Shown: positions 25,219-32,849 of the stretch, one piece after another
Position numbering within the stretch: position 1 is the stretch's first letter
Layout of the letters: every line of letters starts with the position of its first letter
NCBI GenBank assembly: GCA_024645085.1
Contig: JAHEGN010000005.1
Location: 1 to 34,725, forward strand
From: Rhodobiaceae bacterium
Lineage (GTDB): Bacteria; Pseudomonadota; Alphaproteobacteria; RS24
Length of the DNA stretch: 34,725 bases
Direction of reading: 5' to 3'
The notes under the pieces: generated by a model
The model's database searches: none
The model's input: only the letters and a program-made list of their open reading frames with translations
Told to the model about the DNA's origin: nothing
Translations under genes and position numbers: made by a program

Positions 25219-27159
25219 CTAGCGGTTTTGCCGGTTCTCAATCAAATCTTCGACAACCCCAGGGTCGGCCAAAGTTGATGTGTCGCCGAGATTGGAAAAA
25301 TCATCCTCGGCGATTTTGCGCAAAATCCGGCGCATGATTTTGCCCGATCGGGTTTTTGGTAGGCCCGGGGCAAATTGAATCAAATCCGGCGAGGCGATGG
25401 GGCCAATTTCTTTGCGCACCCATTGCACTAAGGCTTTTTTCAGCTCATCATCGCCCGACAGTCCGGCATTGAGGGTGACATAGCAATATATCCCCTGCCC
25501 TTTAATGTCGTGCGGATAGCCCACCACTGCTGCTTCAGCGACATCATCATGTGCCACTAAAGCGCTTTCGACTTCTGCTGTGCCCAATCGGTGGCCAGAA
25601 ATGTTCAACACATCATCAACCCGACCGGTTATCCAATAATAGCCGTCTTCATCGCGACGGCAGCCATCGCCGGTGAAATAATTGCCGGGGTATTGAATGA
25701 AATAGGTCTCGATGAAACGCTTATGGTCGCCATAGACCGAACGCATTTGCCCTGGCCAGCTATCGGTGATGCATAAATTGCCAGAGGCGGCACCGGTTAG
25801 CTCATTGCCATCAGCGTCGACCAACATCGGTTTGATGCCGAAGAAAGGCCGCGTCGCTGAGCCTGGTTTCAGGGCCGTCGCGCCGGGTAGCGGGGTAATT
25901 AAAATGCCGCCGGTTTCGGTTTGCCACCAAGTGTCGACAATCGGGCAACGGCTGTCACCAACTTCGCGGTGATACCACAGCCAAGCCTCTGGGTTAATTG
26001 GCTCGCCGACCGAACCGAGCAAACGCAAAGAGGCGCGACTGGTTGATTTCACCGGCCCAGTGCCCTCGCGCATCAGCGCCCGCAAGGCGGTGGGTGCGGT
26101 GTAGAAAATATTCACCTGATGTTTGTCGCAGACCTGCCAGAAGCGCGAATTATCAGGATAATTGGGCACGCCCTCAAACATGAGCGTGGTGGCGCCATTG
26201 GCCAATGGCCCATAGACGATATAGGAGTGACCAGTGACCCAGCCGACATCTGCCGTGCACCAATAAATATCGCCGTCTTTATAATCAAAGACATATTCAT
26301 GGGTCATTGAGGCATACACCATATAGCCGCCTGTCGTGTGCAAAACGCCCTTTGGTTTGCCGGTTGAGCCCGAGGTGTACAGAATGAACAGCGGGTCTTC
26401 GGCGTTCATTTCCTCGGCTGGGCAATCGGCTGAAACGGCGGCTTTTTCCTCGTGATACCAAATATCGCGGCCGTCTTGCATGGCCACACCATTGGCTGTG
26501 CGCTGCACCACAACAACGGTTTTAACGTCGGGGCATTGTGCCAAGGCGGCGTCTGTATTGGCTTTCAGCGGAATGATTTTGCCGCCGCGCACACCCTCAT
26601 CGGCGGTGATGATACAGGTGCTTTCGCAATCCAAAATGCGACCAGCTAAAGCATCGGGGGAGAAGCCGCCGAAGACCACAGAATGCACGGCGCCAATGCG
26701 CGCGCAAGCCAGCATGGCATAGGTCGCCTCGGGGATCATTGGCATGTAAATGGTGACCCGATCACCTTTTTTCACCTGCCGCGCTTTCAGCACATTGGCG
26801 AAACGACAAACTTCTTCATGCAATTGACGATAGGTTATTTTGGCGTCATCGCTGGGCTCATCGCCCTCCCAAATAATCGCCACTTGGTCGCCGCGCTTTT
26901 GCAAATGCCGATCTATGCAATTGACCGAGGCATTGAGCGTGCCGTCTTCATACCATTTAATAGAGACATCCTCTTTGCCGTAATGGGTGTTTTTGACTTT
27001 GCTATAAGGGCTCATCCAGTCCAGACGTTTGCCGTGGGCGCCCCAAAATTGCTCCGGGTCGTCAATTGAGGCGGCGTACATTTGCTGATATTTGGCATCA
27101 TCGACCAGCGCATTGGCGCTTATCTCGGCGGGAACATCAAAAATTAAATCATCAGACAT
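25219..27159 (-). CDS. acs: acetyl-CoA synthetase
   Basis: A 646-residue AMP-forming acetate-CoA ligase. The nucleotide loop [14 protein letters not shown], the [11 protein letters not shown] motif of the acetate pocket, [29 protein letters not shown] (reported here as the GDG and GRxDD motifs), and the C-terminal [11 protein letters not shown] with the acetylation-regulated Lys are all present. It activates acetate for growth or salvage. ATG 27159 follows GAGGAAG by a few bases and is preferred over ATG 27171, which lacks a ribosome-binding site. Length matches the family (about 645-655). An 84-base gap separates it from the upstream Rieske gene. Confidence 0.96.
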   Translation of the reverse strand: MSDDLIFDVPAEISANALVDDAKYQQMYAASIDDPEQFWGAHGKRLDWMSPYSKVKNTHYGKEDVSIKWYEDGTLNASVNCIDRHLQKRGDQVAIIWEGDEPSDDAKITYRQLHEEVCRFANVLKARQVKKGDRVTIYMPMIPEATYAMLACARIGAVHSVVFGGFSPDALAGRILDCESTCIITADEGVRGGKIIPLKANTDAALAQCPDVKTVVVVQRTANGVAMQDGRDIWYHEEKAAVSADCPAEEMNAEDPLFILYTSGSTGKPKGVLHTTGGYMVYASMTHEYVFDYKDGDIYWCTADVGWVTGHSYIVYGPLANGATTLMFEGVPNYPDNSRFWQVCDKHQVNIFYTAPTALRALMREGTGPVKSTSRASLRLLGSVGEPINPEAWLWYHREVGDSRCPIVDTWWQTETGGILITPLPGATALKPGSATRPFFGIKPMLVDADGNELTGAASGNLCITDSWPGQMRSVYGDHKRFIETYFIQYPGNYFTGDGCRRDEDGYYWITGRVDDVLNISGHRLGTAEVESALVAHDDVAEAAVVGYPHDIKGQGIYCYVTLNAGLSGDDELKKALVQWVRKEIGPIASPDLIQFAPGLPKTRSGKIMRRILRKIAEDDFSNLGDTSTLADPGVVEDLIENRQNR

Positions 27160-27243
27160 GGGCTTCCTCATTATTTTTGTATGGGGCCTTTGACGGCTCG
27201 CATTTGGTAATTGGCCGCGCTCGGGCGGGTTTATCGGCTCAGC

Positions 27244-27654
27244 TTACCCAAGCGGCTCATCGCCCGCAAGCTCTAGCCGGCCGTTGAGCACAATGTTTTT
27301 CACCACATGGCCAGCCGCATTGGTGGCTTCGACAATGGCGACATCGAGGCGCTTTAAGCGGTCGCCAGCACAAGGGCCGACGAAACAATGGCCGGTGCGG
27401 TCAAATTGCGCCCCATGGGCCGAACATAAAAGCGCTGTTTGCGCCCGATTGAGCAAACGGTCGGGCATGGTTTCCAAAGGTAAATGTAAATGCGGGCATT
27501 GATTGACATAGGCCAAAACACTGTCGTCAGCGCGCCATAAAATAAGATCGATTTCTTGCGTCTCTTGGTCGCCGCGCAGAATAAAACTACGGGCCGGTTT
27601 TTCATCCAAAGCGCTGAGCGGGCAAATCAGCGTGCCGCGAGCAGGCAGCCACAT
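27244..27654 (-). CDS. Rieske [2Fe-2S] domain protein
   Basis: A 136-residue soluble protein with both halves of a Rieske cluster site: CPHLHLPLE (Cys-x-His) and CSAHGAQFD (Cys-x2-His), separated by the spacing seen in Rieske ferredoxins. The loop VNQCPHLHLPLE suggests the ferredoxin or assimilatory type rather than the cytochrome bc1 type. No signal sequence or membrane anchor is seen. The partner is unknown. It begins five bases after the EVE gene stop and is probably the last gene of the gpsA operon. Confidence 0.87.
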   Translation of the reverse strand: MWLPARGTLICPLSALDEKPARSFILRGDQETQEIDLILWRADDSVLAYVNQCPHLHLPLETMPDRLLNRAQTALLCSAHGAQFDRTGHCFVGPCAGDRLKRLDVAIVEATNAAGHVVKNIVLNGRLELAGDEPLG

Positions 27655-27659
27655 TGGCT

Positions 27660-28091
27660 CTAGGCGGTACGGTCTGGGTCAAGGCCCGCCATTTTGCAAA
27701 CCAATTGCCATTCCTTGGCCAGCACTGGCTGCACTGATAGGCGCGAATTATTAACCAACACCATATTCTCCAATTTTGGCTCGGCTTTGATTTCCGCCAA
27801 AGTGACGTGATAGGCGGCGGTTTCAATGGCCATAATATCGACCATGCCAAAACGCCCTTTTGGGTCTGTGTGGTCGGGGTAATGTTCTTTAATGATTTGC
27901 ACCGTGCCCATAATGCGTTTTTCATTGACCGAATGATAAAAGAAGCCGCGATCACCAAGGCGCATTTGCTTCATGTTTTTATTGGCCAGAAAATTGCGCA
28001 CGCCATCCCAATGCTCGCCCTTGGCACCGCGTTTGAGTTGGTCGTCCCAGCCCCAAGTGTTAGGTTCAGATTTGAAAAGCCAAAAAGCCAT
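27660..28091 (-). CDS. EVE-domain protein
   Basis: A 143-residue single EVE domain, a PUA-like fold that recognises modified bases in DNA or RNA. Family patterns are MAFWLFKSEPNTWGWDD, GVRNFLANKNMKQMRLGD, GFFYHSVNEKRIMGTVQI and the C-terminal LVNNSRLSVQPV. Stand-alone forms downstream of gpsA and a YciI protein are common in alphaproteobacteria. The natural ligand of this clade is not known. AGG sits seven bases before ATG 28091; eight bases separate it from the YciI gene. Confidence 0.93.
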   Translation of the reverse strand: MAFWLFKSEPNTWGWDDQLKRGAKGEHWDGVRNFLANKNMKQMRLGDRGFFYHSVNEKRIMGTVQIIKEHYPDHTDPKGRFGMVDIMAIETAAYHVTLAEIKAEPKLENMVLVNNSRLSVQPVLAKEWQLVCKMAGLDPDRTA

Positions 28092-28099
28092 AATCTTGC

Positions 28100-28396
28100 C
28101 TAAGCCTTATTCGGGTCTTCGAGCCCGCCAATCAAATGTTTCCATGGAAACACTTCGACACTGTCAAACAGACCGGCTTGGGCATAGGGGTCATTGGCGG
28201 CAAATTCTTCAGCTGCGGCGCGGCTGTCCACATTGAGCAGCATCATGGTGCCAATCATCGTCTCATTATCATCTGAGGTGAAGGGCCCAGCGGCGGCAAC
28301 AATGCCAGCCGATAAAACATACTCAATATGGGCCGGACGATTGTCCATGCGCAGCTGCACATGGTTGGGCTTATCTTTGCAAATTAAACAAAACAT
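28100..28396 (-). CDS. YciI-family protein
   Basis: A 98-residue ferredoxin-like fold protein with MFCLICKDKPNH, a conserved His in RPAHIEYVL, and NDPYAQAGLFDSVEVFPWK with the conserved Asp of the YciI His-Asp pair. Family members are suspected small enzymes, with related proteins involved in dechlorination or muconolactone chemistry, but no confirmed reaction for this group. ATG 28396 follows AGGA; the longer in-frame start at 28456 would overlap gpsA. It lies 13 bases after the gpsA stop. Confidence 0.9.
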   Translation of the reverse strand: MFCLICKDKPNHVQLRMDNRPAHIEYVLSAGIVAAAGPFTSDDNETMIGTMMLLNVDSRAAAEEFAANDPYAQAGLFDSVEVFPWKHLIGGLEDPNKA

Positions 28397-28409
28397 TTCA
28401 GATCCTAAC

Positions 28410-29423
28410 TTAGTTTGTGCCTTCGGCGGTGAAGGGCCGCGCCAGCAAGTTTTCAATGGCCGTGTCGACGCTTTCGCGGCCAGCTAAAATATTGTCAACA
28501 GCCAAGCAAATGGGCATGTCGAGACCGTGTTTTTCAGCTAATAGGCGCACCGCTTCGGCGCTCATAGCCCCCTCGCTGACGGAGGCGCGTTGGCCAAGAA
28601 TATCTTCCGCCTTTTGCCCTTCACCCAAAGCATGGCCGAGCGAGAAATTACGCGAGGTCAGGCTAGCGCAGGTCAAAATTAAATCTCCCAAACCCGACAG
28701 GCCAGCCAAGGTTTCAGCCTGCGCTCCCATGGCAATACCGAGGCGTTGCATCTCAACAAAGCCGCGGGCGGTGGTGGCGGCGCGGGCGCTTTCGCCCAGC
28801 CCCTTGCCCATCACAATACCGCAGGCAATGGCCAGCACATTTTTAATGGCGCCACCAATTTCGGCGCCAATGATATCGCCCGATAGATAGGGTCGGAAAC
28901 CAGCTGAGCCAATCGCTTGACACAGGGCTTGGCCGCGCGCCGCATCGGCGCAGGCGAGGGTGACGGCGGTTGGCATGCCGCGCGCCACATCGGCGGCAAA
29001 ACTGGGGCCCGACAAAACCGCAATTTGTGCGGCCGGCACATATTCTTCAGCCATTTGCGACAAGAATTTCAAACTGCCGCGCTCCACCCCTTTGGCGCAT
29101 AGCACTAAAGATGTGTCTGGGCTCAGCAACGGTGCCAGCTCGGCAATAATCGGGCGGGCAAATTGGGCCGGGGCGACCATTAAAATAATATTGCAATTGG
29201 CCAAGGCCGTCAGATCGCTGGTCGCTATGATGTTTTCCGGCAGGCGAATATCGGCCAGAAAGGGACGGTTTTCATGGTGATGATTAATTGCCTCAACCGT
29301 CTCGGCTTCACGGGCCCATAGGGTTACCGGCTGGGGGGTGTCGCCGCGTCGGGCCAAAACACTGGCCAATGCGGTGCCCCATGCGCCGCCGCCAATTACC
29401 CCATATGTGAAGGTTTTTTCCAT
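28410..29423 (-). CDS. gpsA: NAD(P)-dependent glycerol-3-phosphate dehydrogenase
   Basis: A 337-residue enzyme that reduces dihydroxyacetone phosphate to sn-glycerol-3-phosphate for phospholipid synthesis. The N-terminal GVIGGGAWGTALASVLARRG is the dinucleotide-binding loop; VLCAKGVERGS, GPSFAADVARGMPTAVT and the catalytic-Lys region EIGGAIKNVLAIACGIVMG follow, with TSRNFSLGHALGEG near the end. Length is typical. In many relatives gpsA lies directly next to tsaD. Here a TetR gene and a small-RNA region separate them. Confidence 0.96.
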   Translation of the reverse strand: MEKTFTYGVIGGGAWGTALASVLARRGDTPQPVTLWAREAETVEAINHHHENRPFLADIRLPENIIATSDLTALANCNIILMVAPAQFARPIIAELAPLLSPDTSLVLCAKGVERGSLKFLSQMAEEYVPAAQIAVLSGPSFAADVARGMPTAVTLACADAARGQALCQAIGSAGFRPYLSGDIIGAEIGGAIKNVLAIACGIVMGKGLGESARAATTARGFVEMQRLGIAMGAQAETLAGLSGLGDLILTCASLTSRNFSLGHALGEGQKAEDILGQRASVSEGAMSAEAVRLLAEKHGLDMPICLAVDNILAGRESVDTAIENLLARPFTAEGTN

Positions 29424-29454
29424 AGTTTCTGAATAACCATCTCAGGCTCTAGAT

Positions 29455-29490
29455 GCAAGCCAGCAAAATCAATTGTCAAAGTCTATTATA
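29455..29490 (-). promoter_or_regulatory. promoter region of gpsA (minus strand)
   Basis: On the minus strand TATAAT (29490-29485) is a perfect -10 with no good -35, and TTGACA (29479-29474) is a perfect -35 whose -10 (around 29456-29451) is poor. One of the two should drive gpsA. Confidence 0.4.
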
Positions 29491-29513
29491 CAAAGAGCCG
29501 TGTGAATATTTTA

Positions 29514-29541
29514 TTGATTGTTCAGTATTTCATGCTAGATT
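29514..29541 (+). promoter_or_regulatory. possible promoter of the TetR gene, giving a leaderless transcript
   Basis: TTGATT (29514-29519), 16 bases, TAGATT (29536-29541). The predicted start point is at or within a few bases of ATG 29548, and there is no ribosome-binding site. Confidence 0.4.
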
Positions 29542-29547
29542 GCGCCG

Positions 29548-30207
29548 ATGAGCGAGACAGATACGACACGCGAACAAATCATTGAAGCCGCTGAACAGCG
29601 CTTTCGTCACTACGGTTATCCGAAGACAACGATTGCTGAAGTGGCGTGCGATTGCAGCATGTCGCCTGGCAATATTTACCGTTTTTTCAAAGGTAAAATT
29701 GACATTGCCGCAGAGATTGCCCGCCGCCAAGCTTTAAGCGCTATTGAGACCATTGAGGCGGTGCTGGAATGCCCGCATCGAAGCTCGCGCCAACGCCTTG
29801 AAGAGATTGTTTTTGCCGATCTGCGCTATACTTTCCACCTGCTGGAAAACAGCGCAAAAGTGCTGGAATTGGCGCAAATCGTCATTCGCGAACGGCCGCA
29901 ATTTCAGGTCGAAAGCTTCCGCCGCGAGCGCCGCGCCTTTCAGCGTATTTTGCGCGAGGGTCAAGCCACGGGCGAGTTTACCATTGATAATCTGGCGCAG
30001 ACGACAATCGCCATTCAGGCGGCGACGCTGAAATATCGCTATGCGCAATTATTCACCAATCAAACGCTGGAAGAATTAGAACAAGAGCTGGCTGGCGTGC
30101 TGACTTTGATTATTCGCGGCCTGATTATCCGCAGTGACGGCAAGTTAGTGGCGCCAACGATTATTCCCGGCGATATTGTCGGCCAGAAAATGCCGCAGGC
30201 GCTGTAA
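29548..30207 (+). CDS. TetR/AcrR-family transcriptional regulator
   Basis: A 219-residue regulator. The N-terminal helix-turn-helix is clear: REQIIEAAEQRFRHYGYPKTTIAEVACDCSMS (reported from residues 8-39), followed by PGNIYRFFKGK, the recognition-helix region. The helical ligand-binding part (about 60-200) is not assignable to a known ligand. ATG 29548 lacks a ribosome-binding site and lies close to the predicted transcript start. It is divergent from gpsA (124 bases apart) and upstream of an A+T-rich inverted repeat, the 40-residue peptide and the hairpin array. Regulation of that region is plausible but unproven; self-regulation is also possible. Confidence 0.88.
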   Translation: MSETDTTREQIIEAAEQRFRHYGYPKTTIAEVACDCSMSPGNIYRFFKGKIDIAAEIARRQALSAIETIEAVLECPHRSSRQRLEEIVFADLRYTFHLLENSAKVLELAQIVIRERPQFQVESFRRERRAFQRILREGQATGEFTIDNLAQTTIAIQAATLKYRYAQLFTNQTLEELEQELAGVLTLIIRGLIIRSDGKLVAPTIIPGDIVGQKMPQAL

Positions 30208-30340
30208 AACTGGCAAAATTTGGCAAAATGTCGAAAAATTATTGGCCTTTCAAACAAAAATCCCTGCGTTTTGCGTGTTCTTGCGCCTATGTGAAAAAAA
30301 CAAGTAATAAAAACAGTAGCTTGAGCGCGATTGTGACAAT

Positions 30341-30376
30341 TTCATTAAATAATGAATAATTTTCAATTTATTCATT
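30341..30376. promoter_or_regulatory. operator candidate: nested TTCATT/AATGAA inverted repeats
   Basis: TTCATT (30341-30346) pairs with AATGAA (30351-30356) across AAAT. AATGAATAA (30351-30359) pairs perfectly with TTATTCATT (30368-30376) across eight bases. The right arm overlaps the -35 box at 30375, as expected for a repressor site. The adjacent TetR protein is the natural candidate; this is inferred. Confidence 0.5.
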
Positions 30377-30403
30377 GTTTTTTGGTTCAACATGCCCTAT
30401 ATA
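30375..30403 (+). promoter_or_regulatory. promoter of the peptide / hairpin-array transcript
   Basis: TTGTTT (30375-30380), a 17-base spacer and TATATA (30398-30403), start near 30410. The -10 region CCCTATATA also resembles the C-rich -10 of heat-shock sigma factors, so RpoH control is possible; sequence alone does not decide. Confidence 0.55.
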
Positions 30404-30455
30404 CTGATTGTAACGTAATCGCGTAAGCAATTTTGAAACGAACAGTGAGACTGAT

Positions 30456-30578
30456 ATGAGCAATTTATTGAAACCAACACGGAAAGCCTTCACCGGCGTG
30501 ACCGTTGTGAAAGGTCTTCTCGCGCTCTACGGCGTGGCCTTGGTCACCCAAGGGGTCGCTGGGATTACAATCATCTAA
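30456..30578 (+). CDS. 40-residue hydrophobic peptide heading the hairpin array
   Basis: A small reading frame starting MSNLLKPTRKAFTG and ending VAGITII. It has a basic N-terminus (three Lys/Arg in the first ten residues) and then a hydrophobic helix (about 15-40) with few charges, suggesting a membrane-associated peptide. Only a weak ribosome-binding sequence (GTGAGA) precedes ATG 30456. A good promoter lies 53 bases upstream, and the stop codon TAA lies inside the first hairpin of the array. It does not contain the Arg-rich RELxxLxDRxLxDIGL-like pattern of DUF1127, the small protein found with similar RNAs in Rhodobacter. I know no homologue. The codons look coding, but no protein evidence exists. 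Confidence 0.6.
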   Translation: MSNLLKPTRKAFTGVTVVKGLLALYGVALVTQGVAGITII

Positions 30579-30599
30579 AAGCCTCCTCCCGGCTTTTAG
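30575..30599 (+). other. hairpin 1 of the array
   Basis: CTAAAAGCC (30575-30583) and GGCTTTTAG (30591-30599) form a perfect nine-pair stem; the loop is TCCTCCC. It includes the stop codon of the 40-residue frame, so ribosomes finishing that frame would disturb it. Confidence 0.85.
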
Positions 30600-30606
30600 A
30601 AAAATA

Positions 30607-30635
30607 TGAGTGCTTCTCCCTCCCTTATGCACTCA
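30607..30635 (+). other. hairpin 2 of the array
   Basis: TGAGTGC (30607-30613) and GCACTCA (30629-30635) pair over seven bases. The 15-base loop contains CTCCCTCCC. Confidence 0.8.
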
Positions 30636-30638
30636 ATA

Positions 30639-30656
30639 TGGCCACCCTCCCGGCCA
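30639..30656 (+). other. hairpin 3 of the array
   Basis: TGGCC (30639-30643) and GGCCA (30652-30656) pair over five bases; the loop is ACCCTCCC, identical to the loop of hairpin 4. Confidence 0.75.
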
Positions 30657-30662
30657 AAATAG

Positions 30663-30700
30663 AGCACCGATGGACCCTCCCCCATCGGTGCTTTTTCTTT
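30663..30700 (+). terminator. hairpin 4 of the array, also the terminator
   Basis: AGCACCGATGG (30663-30673) and CCATCGGTGCT (30682-30692) form a perfect 11-pair stem around loop ACCCTCCC. TTTTCTTT follows. It ends the transcript while still presenting the common loop. Confidence 0.88.
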
Positions 30701-30709
30701 GCTCTTAAT

Positions 30710-31807
30710 TTAATCGGTTAAATCAGCCAGCGGCCAGCGGGCGCGAGCTGGTGCCGCCATCGGCTGCTCTGTCAATTGCCCGGCGGCGAGACGCTCGGCG
30801 CCAGCCCAAGCAATCATCGCCGCATTATCGGTGCATAAGGCGGGTGGCGCCACTTGCAATATAAATCCATCTTGTTCGGCAATATCGGCCAGCCGCTTGC
30901 GCAGCGCCTGATTGGCCGCCACCCCACCGGCAATGACGAATGGCAAAGCTATTCTCTCTTTGGGCGCATGACGGGCGCTGAATAAGCCCATGGCTTTGGC
31001 GCTGCGCTCGGCCAAACAATCCATCACCGCTGCCTGGAAACTGGCAGCCAAATCATCAATATGCTGATCGCTCAGCGGTTGAAGTTTTTCAGCCTGCTGG
31101 CGCAGGGCGGTTTTCAAGCCGGAAAAAGAAAAGTCGCAGTCGTCGTCTTCTTGTGGTCCATTGATCAGTGGCCTTGGCAAGGCATAGGCTTTGGCGTCGC
31201 CGTTTTTGGCCCGCGCTTCAATCTCTGGCCCGCCGGGATAGCCAAGCCGCAATAATTTGGCGGCCTTGTCAAAGGCTTCGCCGACCGCATCATCGCGAGT
31301 TGTGCCCAGACAATGATAAGCGCCCAAGCCTTCAACGCTGATCAATTGGCAATGGCCGCCGGACACTAATAATAGCAAATAGGGAAAGCGGGTGGCATCG
31401 GTCAGCCGCACGGTTAGGGCGTGGCCCTCTAAATGATTGACCGCGATGAATGGTTTGCCGGCCGCTAAGGCTAAGGCTTTGGCGGTTGTCAGGCCGATGA
31501 GCACGCCGCCGATTAAGCCGGGACCGGCGGTGGCGGCAATGGCGTCTAGCGCGTCCAATGACATATCGGCTTCTTGCAAGGCCTGCGCTATCAAATGATC
31601 AAGCTGGCTCAAATGCGCCCGCGCCGCCAGCTCGGGCACCACACCGCCATAGGGAGCATGCATATCAATTTGGCTGAGCACAACATTGGATAAGATGTCG
31701 CCGGCGCCGCAAATCGCCCCGCTGGCATCAATGGGCGCACGAATAATCGCCGCCGCAGTTTCGTCGCAACTGGTCTCAATACCCAAAACGATTTTGTACT
31801 GCGTCAT
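30710..31807 (-). CDS. tsaD: tRNA N6-threonylcarbamoyladenosine transferase TsaD
   Basis: A 365-residue ASKHA-fold enzyme that attaches the threonylcarbamoyl group to A37 of ANN-decoding tRNAs, with TsaB and TsaE. Motifs: [15 protein letters not shown] at the start, the metal-binding [37 protein letters not shown] and [14 protein letters not shown] 31807 follows GAGAGG by five bases and is preferred over ATG 31840. It is divergent from hemC across 108 bases and its end faces the hairpin array. In many relatives gpsA would follow directly; here the TetR/sRNA segment intervenes. Confidence 0.95.
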   Translation of the reverse strand: MTQYKIVLGIETSCDETAAAIIRAPIDASGAICGAGDILSNVVLSQIDMHAPYGGVVPELAARAHLSQLDHLIAQALQEADMSLDALDAIAATAGPGLIGGVLIGLTTAKALALAAGKPFIAVNHLEGHALTVRLTDATRFPYLLLLVSGGHCQLISVEGLGAYHCLGTTRDDAVGEAFDKAAKLLRLGYPGGPEIEARAKNGDAKAYALPRPLINGPQEDDDCDFSFSGLKTALRQQAEKLQPLSDQHIDDLAASFQAAVMDCLAERSAKAMGLFSARHAPKERIALPFVIAGGVAANQALRKRLADIAEQDGFILQVAPPALCTDNAAMIAWAGAERLAAGQLTEQPMAAPARARWPLADLTD

Positions 31808-31859
31808 AAAACCTCTCTGCAACTGCTTGCCTGCGACCATCGGTATGATAGCGAACCCT

Positions 31860-31888
31860 TTGACGCGACTTTATATATGCGCTAGGCA
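31860..31888 (+). promoter_or_regulatory. possible promoter of hemC
   Basis: TTGACG (31860-31865), 17 bases, TAGGCA (31883-31888): good -35, weak -10. It overlaps the palindrome at 31885. Confidence 0.4.
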
Positions 31889-31895
31889 AATTGCC
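31885..31895. promoter_or_regulatory. palindrome between tsaD and hemC
   Basis: GGCAA-A-TTGCC is a perfect 11-base palindrome at the predicted -10/start region of hemC and could be an operator. It may also arise by chance. Confidence 0.25.
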
Positions 31896-31915
31896 AAGTT
31901 ATTATAGGACCGCGT

Positions 31916-32848
31916 ATGAAACGGCAGATCACAATCGGAACAAGAGCATCGCCTTTAGCCTTGGTGCAAACGCAAAAAGTGCGTGACGCGCTACTGGCCG
32001 CGCATGGCTGGTCGGCCGAGGCGATTAAAGCGCGGGAAATCATTACCCGTGGCGATGCGATTCTCGATAAGCCGCTGGCAGATATTGGCGGCAAGGGATT
32101 GTTCACCCAAGAATTGGATGATGGTCTGCGCCAAGCGACCCTTGATTTGGCGGTGCATAGTCTAAAGGATATGCCAACCGAGGATGAGCCCGGTTTGGTA
32201 ATTGCCGCAATATTGCCGCGCGAAGATGCCCGCGATGTCTTGGTGCCACGGGCCGGATTGCAGCTCAAAAACGGCCTTGCCGATTTGCCGCAAGGTGCGA
32301 AAATTGGCACCGCTTCGCTGCGTCGCAAAGCGCAAATCTTACATGCACGGCCGGATATTAACATCACCAGCTTGCGCGGCAATGTCGGCACGCGGCTGAG
32401 TAAAATAGCGGCTGATGGGCTCGATGGCACGATTTTGGCACTGGCCGGTCTCAAACGTCTTGGCCTGTCGCCCGATGGCGCTGTGCCCATTGCCCCACAA
32501 GTCATGGTGCCAGCCGCCGGACAGGGCGCTTTGGCGGTGCAATGCCGGGCCGATGATGATGAGATGCAGCATTGGCTGAGCGCGCTACATTGCGCCGCGA
32601 CCGCCGCTTGCGTGACGGCTGAACGTTGTTTTCTCAATGCTTTGGATGGCTCGTGCCGCACACCGATTGCGGCGTATGCGGAAATTGCTGGCGACCAGCT
32701 GCTTCTAACCGGACGCTTATTATCAGATGAAGGCGACGACTGCGCCGAAGGGCAAATGCGCGGGCCGATTGCTGACGCGGCTGCTTTGGGGGCTGAATTG
32801 GCGGCGCAACTGAAAGCCGAAAAACCACATTTGGTGCGAGGGCGCTAA
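31916..32848 (+). CDS. hemC: porphobilinogen deaminase (hydroxymethylbilane synthase)
   Basis: A 310-residue enzyme that links four porphobilinogens into hydroxymethylbilane in haem synthesis. It shows IGTRASPLALVQT (7-19), the catalytic D85 in HSLKDMPTE, the arginine-rich GTASLRRKAQ and SLRGNVGTRL, and C247 in DGSCRTPIAAYA, which carries the dipyrromethane cofactor. AGGA lies six bases before ATG 31916. hemD follows after one base, so the two are co-translated. Confidence 0.96.
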   Translation: MKRQITIGTRASPLALVQTQKVRDALLAAHGWSAEAIKAREIITRGDAILDKPLADIGGKGLFTQELDDGLRQATLDLAVHSLKDMPTEDEPGLVIAAILPREDARDVLVPRAGLQLKNGLADLPQGAKIGTASLRRKAQILHARPDINITSLRGNVGTRLSKIAADGLDGTILALAGLKRLGLSPDGAVPIAPQVMVPAAGQGALAVQCRADDDEMQHWLSALHCAATAACVTAERCFLNALDGSCRTPIAAYAEIAGDQLLLTGRLLSDEGDDCAEGQMRGPIADAAALGAELAAQLKAEKPHLVRGR

Positions 32849-32849
32849 C

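Larger units (their letters stand above)
30208..30455. other. intergenic region after the TetR gene
   Basis: These 248 bases hold no gene. They contain a tandem pair TGGCAAAAT (30211-30219 and 30221-30229), an A+T-rich inverted-repeat cluster (30341-30376) and a promoter (30375-30403). No convincing terminator for the TetR gene is visible. Confidence 0.6.
30575..30700 (+). ncRNA. tandem anti-Shine-Dalgarno hairpin array (CcsR/cuckoo-like sRNA candidate)
   Basis: Four consecutive hairpins follow the 40-residue frame. Their stems differ completely, yet every loop contains CCTCCC, and the first also contains the full CCTCCTCCC (30582-30590). CCUCC is the anti-Shine-Dalgarno core of 16S rRNA, so each loop could pair with GGAGG-type ribosome-binding sites. 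In Rhodobacter sphaeroides the CcsR RNAs show CCUCCUCCC loops, lie in tandem behind a small DUF1127 gene, and are cut from its message. The architecture here is the same with a different peptide. The last hairpin ends in a T-run, so the transcript probably runs from about 30410 to 30700. Confidence 0.72.

Noticed and set aside
30211..30229. Tandem TGGCAAAAT as a CRISPR or mobile-element repeat
   Set aside because: Only two short copies and no spacer array or transposase.
30456..30578. 40-residue frame as a DUF1127 protein
   Set aside because: No Arg-rich DUF1127 pattern; the frame is mostly a hydrophobic helix.
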